Source of the DNA: Jacaranda mimosifolia
Lineage: Eukaryota > Streptophyta > Magnoliopsida > Lamiales > Bignoniaceae
DNA: 64,000 nucleotides
Assembly (NCBI GenBank): GCA_018894105.1
Contig: CM032125.1
Span: 30,489,032 to 30,553,031 of the forward strand
Reading direction: 5' to 3'
Under the pieces are notes generated by a model that saw only the letters and a list, made by a program, of their open reading frames with translations, was not told where the DNA came from and made no database searches. The first letter of the stretch is position 1, and each line of letters starts with the position of its first letter. Below are positions 1-11,410 of the stretch, piece by piece. A program made the position numbers and the translations under genes.

Positions 1-471
1 ATTAATTATAAAATTGTCATTACTAACATCTTATAAGCTCTAAAATCTTATTTTATCCAAACACTTTAAGAATTTATTTAAAAAAAAAAAAAAAGATATA
101 GCATCTTATAAACTTCAAAAACATCTGATAAAATATAAGAGCTTATAAGACCTTTCAAATAAGTTTAGCCAAACACCCTCTAAGACAGATAAACTTTCCA
201 TGATATTTTATAAAATGTAATATGGTTGATAATTTATAAAACATAATAAGATATTTGATAATTTTTTAAAAATTTGTTCTAAAATAGAATATTAGAATTT
301 GATAAGTTTTTTAGAATATAAAAATTACTAATTTATTTTTAAAATTCTAACAAATTTTATGAGAAATTATTTTTTAAAATAAAATCTAATATATTTACAA
401 ATTTCAAAATATTTACTAGATATAACAATTTATAAAAAAAATTACCTAAATTTAGTCAAACACCCTCTAAT
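1..471. mobile_element. Ends of GGTGTTTGG-family MITEs at the window edge
   Basis: Two right termini with CAAACACCCTCTAA lie at about 170-183 and 458-471. Upstream of each, TATAAGAT/ATCTTATA words repeat. The first element enters from outside the window. The two may be adjacent insertions or one element with a duplicated end. Confidence 0.5.
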
Positions 472-1152
472 TTCACTCTTGTGTTCATTTAGTAATAACA
501 AGTTTATATATACTTGTTTTATGTGTGAAAATTGAAATAATTAATTATCTATTTAACCTTTTCAAGTAAATTTTAGAATTAAATTTTTTTATAAGAATTT
601 AAAAATTAAGCCTAACATATTATACTTATGATTTTTTCCCTGCGTAAGCTGAGCAAAAAGTGATATTGTATGTAAAGTTGCAACAATTTAATTAAATTTT
701 GTTTAGGTTTGCTTCTTACATATATTATTCAATCAGAACTTTAAAGCAATGGGAAAAAATGCTTCAAAAAACCTAACCCTCAAATAGTGATAGCTTCTTT
801 AGACAAAGTACAAACAAAATTATCAATTTAATGATTATCTACAAATTATTATAACAACTTTAATTTGGCAAACTACACTATTTAAATAAAAGCACGTTCC
901 CAGCAACCATAATTCGTGTTACAGAATTGATGTGAAGTTTTAATAAAATTACAGATTAACTGTAGACTATTTCCACCTTAATCATATTTTTCATTGGAAT
1001 CAATAAGAAATATACAAATTACTTTAATTTCACGTATAAAATTATATTTTATTACTTTAATGACAAAATTATCACAAAACAAACCTAATTGTACAACATA
1101 AACCATATAATATGCAAATAAATATTGTACCCCCACCATAAATTTTATTACA
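472..1152. other. AT-rich intergenic stretch
   Basis: No gene or clear transposon ends seen. Open frames here are short and of low complexity. Confidence 0.5.
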
Positions 1153-1160
1153 TTCATGTC

Positions 1161-1491
1161 TAGGGGTGCAAATGAGTTGAGCTGGCTCACAAGTTGAGTT
1201 TGAGTTAGCTCGAGTCGTCTATATCTAGGCTCGAGGCTCGCGAGCGGTATATAATTAAATTATATTTTATATTTTATTAGTAAATACATATTATATTACT
1301 ATTTTTTTTTATTTTAAATTCGAACTCGAGCCTGTAGTTTTTTATAATTCATTTTTCAATTCGAGCCGAGCTCGAATTTTTGTCCAGTTAAAATAGAGCT
1401 TAAAATTTTAAATTCATCGAGTTTGAGCCTCAAATATATATTTCGAGCTCGAAAATTTTGCCAAAACTTGGCTCAACTCGTTGCAGTCATA
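1161..1491. mobile_element. hAT-like element with a near-perfect target duplication
   Basis: Left terminus TAGGGGTGCAAATGAG, flanked by TTCATGTC (1153-1160) and TTCATGCC (1492-1499), an 8-bp duplication with one mismatch. The right terminus is eroded. Both arms contain GAGCTC, CTCGAG and GGCTC words in inverted orientation. No coding content. Confidence 0.7.
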
Positions 1492-2922
1492 TTCATGCCT
1501 GCATGGATGCCAATGCCAAGGAGCAAAAGTGGCGCGTGGGTCACACATGCTCTCTCCACCGCTTGGGAATAGGAAGTGGGGGGCGTGCCCAATATTTATA
1601 AAGAGGGGCAGAGGGATTGGATGGTTCAAAACATAGGGAAAATTTGCTATTTCCACTCTCTCTTCTTTTTCAGATTTCACTATATCCAATTATTCTTGTA
1701 TTGAGTATGACAATAATAGTAGTCAAAATTGGACAACATTCTTAGTTTGGTTGCCAAGGTAACTTTCACTCTGGGTTAAAAAGAAAAAATTCTTGTACTA
1801 AAGAAGAAACCCATTATAAAAAAAGGCTAAAGAACCTTTTTCTATTTTTATTATAACACTTTTTTGAAATTCTAAAATAACTTTTTTTACCTGAAAATAG
1901 GAAGAGTAAAATCCATTTTCTTGATATGCAAGGAAAATTTGCTCTGACCCTTTTGCCTGTGGATCAGTGCAGAGTGGCGATTTTGTGGGAGTGGGTGATG
2001 ATGCAATCAAAGTTAACACAATTATGTGTGGAATCATTGTGTGGGTACAATTTTAATGAATTTGTTTTGTTGATAAAGGGAAATTTTGTGGATATTCTGT
2101 GGCTTTTTGTGTTGGGAATATGTGTTTTTGAGTATACCAAAGCAAAGATTTGCTTCATTTTTCAAGAATGGATTTGAAATTGAAGGTTGGTTTCATTTCA
2201 TGCCCTTTAGGTTGGGTATGATTTTATGGGCAAAGTTGAAAGGATTGTATTGTGTGGTTGAATTGGGTGTGCATTTAATTTGATTGTATTTATTATAATG
2301 TTATTATTATTTTAGTATAATTGTAATCTTGTTGAATAATTTATAATTTATTTAAATATATACTTAAGTATATGGTGTGAAATTTATCATCAATTGAATA
2401 CTTCTTAAATATTAATTTAGTAGTGTCCTAATGTCATATGATATAAAATTTACCCCCAATTCAAGACTCTCAATTTTGTAATGTTCATATGCCAGCCAAA
2501 TCAGTATATAAATTCTTTTAGTGAAATTGCAAAAGTTTGATTAAGAACTTTTTTAATTATGAATTATAATTTTACTATTTATGCAGAACATTTTAAATGA
2601 TGAATTTGGATTCTATTAATAATAGAAGTGCATATAAAAATCCCACTAGTACATTGAAAAAAAAAAACCTAAAAACTACTAAGAGGATCCACCTCCAATT
2701 TAAATAAACATGAATAAGATTAATGTATTCAAATTATAAACACTTATTGTCATGCGCTGAAATTGATAACATTTAAAATTATGTATAATTATACATTAAA
2801 TATTCTTTTTTGACTTCATCTTCAGTTGAGTACCTTTTATTTCTATGAGGTTTTCCTTCATTAAACAATTTTTTTTATAAAAAATAATTTTGATTGAATT
2901 TGACACTTAGATCAAGTGTAAC
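1492..2922. other. Intergenic stretch with a promoter-like patch
   Basis: The part at 1500-1640 has higher GC and a TATTTATAAAG word near 1591-1601, followed by a CT-rich leader-like run. No long frame follows; the longest plus-strand frame (1926-2177) has no recognisable content. It could be a relic promoter or a non-coding transcript. Confidence 0.3.
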
Positions 2923-3221
2923 TAGGGGTGTAGATGAGTCGGCAAAAATTGCAAGCTCGAGTTTGAACTCAAAATACTGAACTCGAGCTCGAGCCGGCTC
3001 ACCTGAAAATTTTAAATTAAATAAAATTATTAAATTATTAATATATATTAATTATTTAAATAATATATAAAAATATTTTAAAATAGAAAAAAGCTCATGA
3101 GTTTTAGAACAACTAAAATAAAGCTCAAGCTCGGCTCATGTTAAAGCTCGAGCTTGAATTGAGTTATAATCAAGCTGGCTCATGAGGCTCGTGAGCCGAC
3201 TCGACTTATCTTACATCCCTA
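2923..3221. mobile_element. Short hAT MITE with a perfect 8-bp target duplication
   Basis: 299 bp, with ends TAGGGGTGTAGATGAGTCGG and TTACATCCCTA, flanked by AGTGTAAC on both sides (2915-2922 and 3222-3229). The arms are GAGCTC/CTCGAG-rich and the core is AT-only. Non-coding. Confidence 0.9.
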
Positions 3222-3229
3222 AGTGTAAC

Positions 3230-4104
3230 TCACCATATGCAAGTGGAAAGATGATTTTATAATAATTGGAAAGAACCAAATAGGAAGGCAAGGGGGGCTT
3301 ATTACAATTCTTTTTTTTTTTAATGTATTTCTATTGTGGCAGATAATAAATTGTGCTTTGTTGATATTAGGCAAAGTTCCCACAAGATGCAACAAGGGGA
3401 CCAAAAGAAGTCCCCAATGTCACATGGATGCATAAATAAGAAATTTAAAGAGACATTAATTTTCCTTGACTAACATAAAAATTAATACCATAAATTGTGT
3501 GGATCAATCATACCTTTTTGTTCATTTGCAGTGAAAAAGAAAAGGGAATCAATCAATTATTGTTGCATATGGAGCACCAACTACTACCTAGTTAATTAAA
3601 ATTATTGAATTCACAATTTACAATTATTCAATTTTTTCATTATGAATTTATGATTCCAAAACAATTAATTGAAATTTATTCTACAAAATTGTAACTTTTT
3701 ACCTAAGTTTATAAAATTTGAGGGCCCATGAGTTTAATAAAATGAATATTTAGGTTCAACATTAAAGTCCCACCTTATGATTAAATTAAATAGTCATCCC
3801 TTTTTGTGAACTTTATGTGGTCATTATTTGCTCCTAACTAACTGATTGATTATTGATTGTGGTTTAGTTCATTATATTCAATTGTAAAAATTATTGTGGT
3901 AGTTACCAACTTACCATAATGATCATCTTGAATATTTGAATAAATGGGGTAACCGTTATGATTTGGGCTATAACTTAAGTCCTTAGTCCTTACATTTACA
4001 ACTATATATGCAATACTTTTTGTCTTGAAATATAATAATTATAGCTCATATTTAAGGATTTTATTAGATTGTTCGTGGCCATAGTAAATAGGTGAGAAAA
4101 TTGA
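3230..4104. other. AT-rich intergenic stretch
   Basis: Nothing recognised; no coding frames of note and no clear repeats. Confidence 0.5.
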
Positions 4105-4451
4105 GGGAATGCTTGGTTAGGTTTTTTTTGTGATTTTATTATGTTTTTTGGAAAACTGAATTATTGAAAACTGTAAAAGTTATTTTTTGATATATTTGTT
4201 TATATTTTAGGGCAGATATTTTTTTACTGTAACAGTTAAATCAATATTTTTTTGTTGGGTTTTTGCCTTTTGGGGTGAAAATAGAATTGAGTAAATTTTT
4301 TAATATTAGAATAATAATAAAATATATTATGTATATATATAATTTATGTATGTATATATTGAAAATGTGTGTTTTGAAAGGAAAATGGGGATATGTTTGA
4401 TTATGTTTTTCCAAAACAATATTATTGTGGGGAAACATAACCAAACACTCC
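4105..4451. mobile_element. MITE, GTTTGGTTATG family
   Basis: Left end GCTTGGTTAGGTTTT and right end AAACATAACCAAACACTCC are imperfect inverted repeats. The core shares TGTTTATATTTTAGGG-like and GGTGAAAATA words with the element at 26233-26549. Confidence 0.6.
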
Positions 4452-5479
4452 ATGAATTTTTTTATTCATTTTTTTTTTTTTTTAAGAAAAAGAGTAAGCT
4501 ATGATGCATTCACTGAAAAAAATAAAAATCCTTTTGTACAACTATTTTAGCAATAAAGGAAATTTATTGATTTAGGTTAAGAACCCACAAGAGTTGAGTT
4601 TGAGTTCTGGCATTGTTTTTTATTTTTAATCAATGAATGGCCATAAAATTTGTACACAGGGTCTGATTCTAATACTGTGGGTTTAAAATTTAATTTTAAT
4701 TATTAAATATTATAAATATTTAATATATTTAACAATAAAACAACCAAATGTCATATCGATATTCAACGTTCATTTAAATAAATGTGTTGTTCTACTTCAC
4801 CATGAATCGAAGAATGATGATTATAAATGCTTTATTTTGGGGTAAAATAGACTTAATAAAAAATATATCTTGCTCAATTGAATAAGAATAAATCCTCAAA
4901 GTTTCACAAATATAAAACACTAGGTTTCACTACATGTTAAAAATTTCAATAGAATTATTGTTGTTTTAATACATTATTTTTTTAAAATTTACACATATAT
5001 ACACGTATTAAAATTTCATTAGTTTTCGAATTATTTATAAATGTGATGATAATATCATTAAACCAATTAAAAACTCGATTGCTTTAATACATCATTTATC
5101 ATAATCTATTTTAATTTACACAAGGTTGTAATCTGAGTATAAAATTATAAAAATTAAATATTGTGGATCTTATCTTTCGTTATTCTGTTAAGGAAAAAAA
5201 TAATGAAGCAATCTCATATTGTATATTTTTCTTTAAAAGTAAAATAAAATAATGATCTCTTAACAATAAATAACATTTTAAATAATTTTTTAGAAATAAA
5301 ATCGAATAAAAATATCGGAATCAATTGTTGAGTGTACCATAAATATTATTTCTCATTTAAATATATAATTATGAAAGAAAATCCATAGACATTGCGAGTA
5401 TCTTTGTGTCAGCACGAGTCAGCAGAATGCTGGTTTGCTTTCTCCTCAATTATCTTTGGAATATTTGATCCACAACTCT

Positions 5480-5731
5480 GCCCTGCCCTTTTTTTTTCTT
5501 CTCTTTTATTTTTTATAATCATGACTTTTCATCAAGTCAAAGGTTATTTTAAAAAAACAACAAAATATTATACCATTAAATTATATACAGGGGTGATTCG
5601 CCCTTGCCTTTTTTTTTTTTTTCCTTCTCTTTTGTTTTTTATAATCATGACTTTTCATAAAGTCAAAAGTTATTTTAAAAAAATAACAAAATATTATACC
5701 AGTAAATTATATACAGGGGTGATTACACCAC
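5480..5731 (+). repeat. Two-copy 126-bp tandem repeat
   Basis: Direct copies of about 126 bp, visible from the repeated ATAATCATGACTTTTCAT at 5515 and 5641 and TATACAGGGGTGATT near each end. A few substitutions separate them. They lie inside an open frame (5392-5889) that has no family signature, so I treat it as chance coding. Confidence 0.9.
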
Positions 5732-6101
5732 AGAAAATTGGTATAACTACCAAAATATTTTTCTTATTTAGTATGTTAAGTATAACTCCTTTAATATTAG
5801 GATTAATTGCAGTCACCCCCCAATTTATGATCTTCTTTGCACATTGCCCCTCAATCTCTGTCGATGTGCAATTTTACCATTTGAGCTAATTAAAATATTC
5901 TCAAATACTACATTTGCTTATTTTCGATGAAATCTAACAAATGAGTATTGAACATGTGGGCTGAATGAAATAGAATATTCTTATTGGATTCTATAAAAAA
6001 TGAGTAAATATGGTGTCTGAAAATATTTTAATTAATTTAGATGGTAAAATTGCACATCAATAACAATTTGAGTGCAATACGCAAAGAAAGTTGCCCATGT
6101 G
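5732..6101. other. Intergenic stretch left of the hAT element
   Basis: No gene or repeat recognised; AT-rich sequence with no clear structure. Confidence 0.4.
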
Positions 6102-6109
6102 GCTAAAAT

Positions 6110-7498
6110 TAGGGCTGTAAATGGATATTCAAAAATTCGTTTACCGTTCGCATCCGAATTCGTTTATAGGGCTATTATCCATATCCGTTTAAAGCGGATA
6201 TTATCCGTATTCGATTAGTAGACATCCGACTATAAACGGATACGAATATTGTAAATGCCTATTCGATCCGTTTAATATCCGCTTCAAATACATATCCTTT
6301 GGATATATCCGTTTATATATTCGATTATCCGTAATTTAATCAAATTAGTTATCCGTATCCGATAAATAATATTTAAAAAAATATTATATATAATATATTC
6401 TATTTTTATGTATTTTAATATATATATATAATATTTTAAAATTTTACCATATATAATATATTATTATACATAATAATTTATTTAATTATTTAATTATTAA
6501 ATTTCATAATCTATATGTAAATGAATATATGTATAAATTAGTAATTAAAGAATTAATAAAAAAGTTAGATGGTAATGATGATAATTAAATAATATTAAAT
6601 CAAAAAATTTGAAAAGTTAATATATTAGTGAGAAAATTGATCAATATAAAACTATTGTTGCTTTACTTTATAATTAATTTATATTGGTGTCATTTTATTA
6701 ATATTAATTAATCATAAAGTGAATCAATAATTATAAATTTTTTTAAGTAAATTAAGAATAATTAACTTTTTAATTCTAAAATAAAATACTAAAATACTAA
6801 AATTATTAACTAGCTAAGGGGATATTAAGATTTAAGAGGGTGTTTGAGTGAGCTTGTAAGCTTCTTAAAACATCTTATAAGCTCTTAAGGTAAGATGTTA
6901 AAAGTTTATAAGGTATCAAAAAGTATTTGGTAATTTTTAAAAAAAAAATAACTTATAAGCTCTTAAGAGAAGAGTTTTTGCAATGTTAAACAGATGAGAA
7001 GTTCAAGTATGTTCATGTTGTTGGACTATGTGAATAGTTTTCTTGTATTGAAATTAATTTTTATTTTGTTTATACTGAATTGTTGTATTATGTATTGGAA
7101 ATTATTATTTCTTTTGTTCTTGAGGAGATTTGTATGCTTGTTTAATTTTTGGAGTATGCTGATTTTATTGTTTGTTTATTGTTTTTTTTAGATTTTATTA
7201 TGTTATTTATATGATTATTTTTTTAAATGAAATTTATTAGAAAAAAATATGCATTTTATTATAAATTAATGGATTCAGATATTCGAATATTCATAAACGG
7301 ATATTCGGATATCTATAAACGGATATTCGGAATAATTATAATCGGATACGGATATATTCGAATTCGGATAATATCTGGCGGATACGAACTCGGATATTAT
7401 AAAAAAAATATCCGTCGGATACGGATACGGTAAAAGTTAAACGGATACAGATACGAATACTGCATATTCGATCCGTTTAATATCCATTTACAGCCCTA
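6110..7498. mobile_element. 1.4-kb non-autonomous hAT element with CGGATA subterminal repeats
   Basis: Perfect inverted ends TAGGGCTGTAAATGG and CCATTTACAGCCCTA, flanked by the perfect 8-bp duplication GCTAAAAT (6102-6109 and 7499-7506). Both arms hold dense, oppositely oriented repeats of CGGATA and ATATCCG, the usual layout of hAT transposase-binding sites. No transposase motifs. A GGGTGTTTGAGTGAGCTT segment begins near 6836, so another MITE seems to be nested within. Confidence 0.95.
6836..6990. mobile_element. GGTGTTTGG-family MITE fragment nested in the hAT element
   Basis: Begins AGGGTGTTTGAGTGAGC and contains the ATCTTATAAGCTC words typical of the elements at 45290 and 51537. The right end is not clear. 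Confidence 0.45.
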
Positions 7499-7506
7499 GC
7501 TAAAAT

Positions 7507-8082
7507 GACCGGCGAAAAGTTGACAAACTTTGTCAAACATGTTTGCGAAATGCATATTGCTGAACTTGTTGCCAAGTTTTGCTGCAATATACTGATATTG
7601 TACTGCTATGTATGTATTTGCTTCACCTATTACACAAAACAGGAATCAAATAGCTCTTATACCAAACAAATTATCACAATGCAAAAAGAATGTAATATGT
7701 GATCAATTTGCATGACTCTATTGCTTGAATTAGTTATCATTACAAGTATATATTGCACAAGGAAATGTAATGATTTTGGTATATAATTCCTACTTCCTCC
7801 CCAACATTTGGAAAATTTAACTACCAAGAACAAAATAAGAAGTTCCATATTCAATATAAAAAACTTATAGAACAAATTTTATTTTTTTATTGTTGCAATA
7901 ATATTAAATTTTAAATATATTATAAATACCACCTTCAAGAATTTAAACGTTATAGATTATCCTTAGGGATAATCTTTGAAGTTCACATATATATTTTTTT
8001 CCCTTACATCAACTAATGAGAAGACTTCATTATTGAACAACACAAATCACTGAGAATTATTTATAGTTTACCAAACAACAAG
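7507..8082. other. Intergenic stretch right of the hAT element
   Basis: Short frames only, none resembling a known protein. Nothing else recognised. Confidence 0.5.
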
Positions 8083-8434
8083 TGCCCGTTTGGTTTTGTT
8101 TTCAAAGCTTCTTTTCATTTTTTATTGAAAATAAAATAAAAAAAACTATCAATTTATTTCCTATTTTCACAGATATTTTCATTTTCAAAATATTTTTCAA
8201 AACACATTATTACACTCTCTCTTTATTTTCACTTTTCATTTTCTCCTACTTACGTTTGCACAACTTTTAATACAAAATATTACATTTTTCAAATATAACT
8301 CATTTTAAACTCTACATAATCACTATATTTTAAACAAAACTTCAAAACAACATTTTATTTTCAAAAATAAATTTATAACTAACTTTTCATTAGAAAATAA
8401 AAATGCCTCTAAAAAATAAATCCAAACGGCCCCT
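8083..8434. mobile_element. Tourist-like MITE
   Basis: Left end GCCCGTTTGGTTTTGTTTTC and right end AATCCAAACGGCCCC are inverted repeats of the GGGCCCGTTTGG family. The target duplication is not clear. Confidence 0.75.
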
Positions 8435-8819
8435 AAGAATTTTTTGATGACTACCTCACCTTCAGATAGTGTGGACGTTGTAATTCACCTTAATATATAC
8501 AAAAAATATAAATTCTAAATTATTAGATGCAAATATCCATATTAAAAAGTATAGATTATCATCACCATTTATATTTCAATAATAATAATTTATAATTAAA
8601 TTGGCATATTCAAGAATGACAGCACCACAATATGAGCCCACTTAGACTTAAAATTTCCTTTAGTCCTAGATAAAAATGTCACTATAATTTCATCTTACCA
8701 AATTGCAATTTACTTAAATAAACAATCATTCCGCTATATAAACTCATCATATCTTTTACCTAACAATTCAATTAATTAATGGCACAAAAGTTTCCATGAA
8801 TGATTATAAGAAGCAAGAC

Positions 8820-9240
8820 GCATATCCTCCAGCCAAATACATTAACTGAAAAATCCAGCCACGTGGAGGTCTGTGAGAGGGCCTAGGTGGGGGTAGGCCC
8901 AGGGTCCAGGAAGGGTAGACCGTAGGCCAGCGATAAAAGTTGAACATATAGGCAGTACTAAGGCCGCAGAGCCCTCAGCCTTTAAAGAGGGGGCAACAGC
9001 CAGCACGCAGACACACAGCGCAGCGGCGCATCCGCCGGTACAGCCCGCCCGCCGTCAGACTGAGTGCTACCCCACCCGTCCACGCCCACCCCACCCCCTC
9101 CGTTCTTTTTGGGTGGGGCCCGCCTCCCATATAAACACTGCATTCAACGCGATTTCTTCTCTTTTTGAGGTCTTTGAAAAAGATAGTGTTGGTTGTGGTG
9201 TCGCTTTCCGGGGCTTCCACTTGTAATTGTTGCACCATTT
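8820..9240. other. Isolated GC-rich island with promoter-like words and an orphan frame
   Basis: About 400 bp of high GC stands in AT-rich DNA. On the plus strand there is a G-box core CACGTG (8861-8866) and CCATATAAACACTGC near 9128, followed by a CT-rich, 5'-UTR-like run. On the minus strand an ATG in good context (AAAATGG) at 9236-9238 opens an 87-residue frame to 8975, starting MVQQLQVEAPESDTTTNTIF, with no stop until GC-rich low-complexity sequence. I recognise no family. It could be a relic first exon or promoter. Confidence 0.35.
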
Positions 9241-9339
9241 TGGGGGGTGTTATGGGAAATTGATAATTGTATTATTTATAAATAATTTTCTATGTCTTTT
9301 TAAAATAAAAAAATAAAAAAATCAAAACTAACATTATAA

Positions 9340-9453
9340 CTCATCAAGTGGTCATTTGATTTAATTATATAAATTTCACATATAGAGTGTGATATTAAGG
9401 AGTTTGAATATAACGAGCTTTTAGTGTGCATGTGTATATAAATAAAAAAAATA
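9340..9453 (+). mobile_element. Degenerate short SINE
   Basis: Aligns by eye with the SINE at 63491-63603: a TCACATAT...GTGTGATAT block, AAGGAGTTTGAATATAACGAG at the B-box position, a TGTGCATGTGTATA tail and then AAATAAAAAAAA. The internal promoter boxes are mutated. Confidence 0.55.
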
Positions 9454-11087
9454 TTTAATGAATAACTTAATATGTTCTGAACAAGTTAACAAAATAAATT
9501 CTATTTCGAAAAGATAATGGAAATATATATTTTTTAAATTTTCTCATACATTTTTTGTTCTCTTCAAATTATTTTTTTATTATTTTACTTTATCATAATA
9601 TATATGTCATTAAATCAAAAAATAGATCAAATTATAAAAGTTTTAACATTTGCATAAGTAGTCCAAAATCACTAATACATAATATACTTTAAAATACCTT
9701 TTTTAGTACTTGTTTACTCATTTAAAAAGGAAAAAAATTTGAGAGTTTTGTAAACATAGTTAGTCTCATGAACAATTAATATTCAAATAAACATGGAAAT
9801 AATCCAAAGTACTAATAACAAATTCAGTACTTGTTAATAAATTTTTAATAATTTAATGATTCATAACTCAATTAAATATAAATTCAACTTTTTATTTTAT
9901 TTTTTATAATTGACTTTATTTGCTATTTAGAATGTCCTTTTGAAAGGTACAAATTCTCTATTTATATATTCATAAGAAAAATCACTCTATGTTATCCATT
10001 TTGCATATATATATATATAGAGAGAGAGAGAGAGGGGGGGGGGGTGGGGGCAACATGTGAGAATAAAAGTTGGAATAATAAATAAAATGAATGGGATAAT
10101 TAAAAATTTGAAACAATTTTCGGGTTTGGATCTTCTGATCCGAATAATAATCCCAAACGCAAAAGATAAAGATGGCAGGGCACCCAGGCCGGGTTGGTTG
10201 ACGAGTGACGACCCTTCATAAAACGTTAGAAGCAAAACTAAAACAAAACTTTTGTTGGAATATGTAATCATTGAGTGAGATTCTTCGTTTGGCGTTTTTC
10301 TCACCATGACTTTATTGCCACGTGGAATGTGCGATTTCAATTTTCACCTCTCTCTCACACACACACACACACACAATTTTATTGCATAATTTTATATTTT
10401 GGACATATTTCATTTGGTTGAAAAGTCAACTTTGTCCGGCGGCACCAATTTTTTTTATTATATAAGAAGTCTCGTATTTGATGTGAATAAATATTATTGT
10501 GCATATTATATGTATTTAATTAATAATATTAATTTAATAAAAAATAAATTTCATCATCTCTAATATTTTTTCAAAAAAAAAAAAAAAATGAAAAAACCAA
10601 CTTTGTAATCATCTTGTAATTTGTCTACAAATTTAATCCATCCCATTTTTGTTAAATATAATCTTATACATTGGCATACCTGTTGCATTTGCTTTCTCCT
10701 CATGATTGGTCAAGTAACAAAAATGTTGTATTTTCCAAAATATTATTATAGACTGAATTAGTTTTTTCATTTTATATTTTTAATTTCCTTATCTCCAAGC
10801 CTAATCGACCCAAATTCAAAACTGAAATGACCCCAAACCCAATTTAAGAAAAAAAACAAGCTTCACAAGATTTTTTTTATTTTTCAAATTTATATACATG
10901 CACGTCAGAAATCCATTAAGTTCAAACTCTCGATGTCACTTTTTACGTAAGAAACTAATACTACTTTATCAAAAACCACTCGATAGTTTCATAAAATCTT
11001 TCTTTTCAAGTACAAGTACAAGTGCAAGTCAATCGCTGAAACAATGCTTGGATCGTTTACTCCGAGTAGTAATATGACTTCAAAATT
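9454..11087. other. Intergenic stretch with simple repeats
   Basis: Holds a compound microsatellite (AT)n-(AG)n-(G)n at about 10005-10047 and an (AC)n run at about 10357-10374. The segment 10080-10330 has slightly higher GC but no recognised gene. Confidence 0.6.
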
Positions 11088-11090
11088 TAA

Positions 11091-11407
11091 GGGGTAGTTT
11101 GATCGTGTTTTATTTTCATTTTCAGATGTTTTTACTATTTAAAAATGAATTATCAATAACTTATCATCATTTTTATCAATATTCAATTCATTTTCATTTC
11201 AAAATATATTTTCCAATAATCTGTATATCTTCTCTATTTTTTTTATTATTACTATCTATCTCCACCTACAACCTACTAAACTCTATATAATCATTATTTT
11301 TCTAACAAACTATCCAAATATAAATTTATTTTCAATTTATTTACTCTAACTACCTTTTTAAATTTTAAAAATAAAAATTAAAAATAAAAACACAACCAAA
11401 CTCCCTA
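11091..11407. mobile_element. Tourist-like MITE with a TAA duplication
   Basis: Left end GGGGTAGTTTGATCGTGTTT and right end ACACAACCAAACTCCCTA are inverted repeats, flanked by TAA (11088-11090 and 11408-11410). Related to the element at 27367-27677. Confidence 0.75.
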
Positions 11408-11410
11408 TAA

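Noticed and set aside
1500..1660. Plant microRNA precursor in the GC-richer patch
   Set aside because: I compared it with well-known miRNA families from memory and found no match, and no convincing long hairpin was visible.
5392..5889. 165-codon plus-strand frame
   Set aside because: It runs through a tandem repeat and T/A-rich low-complexity sequence, lacks any recognisable family and has no promoter or splice context.
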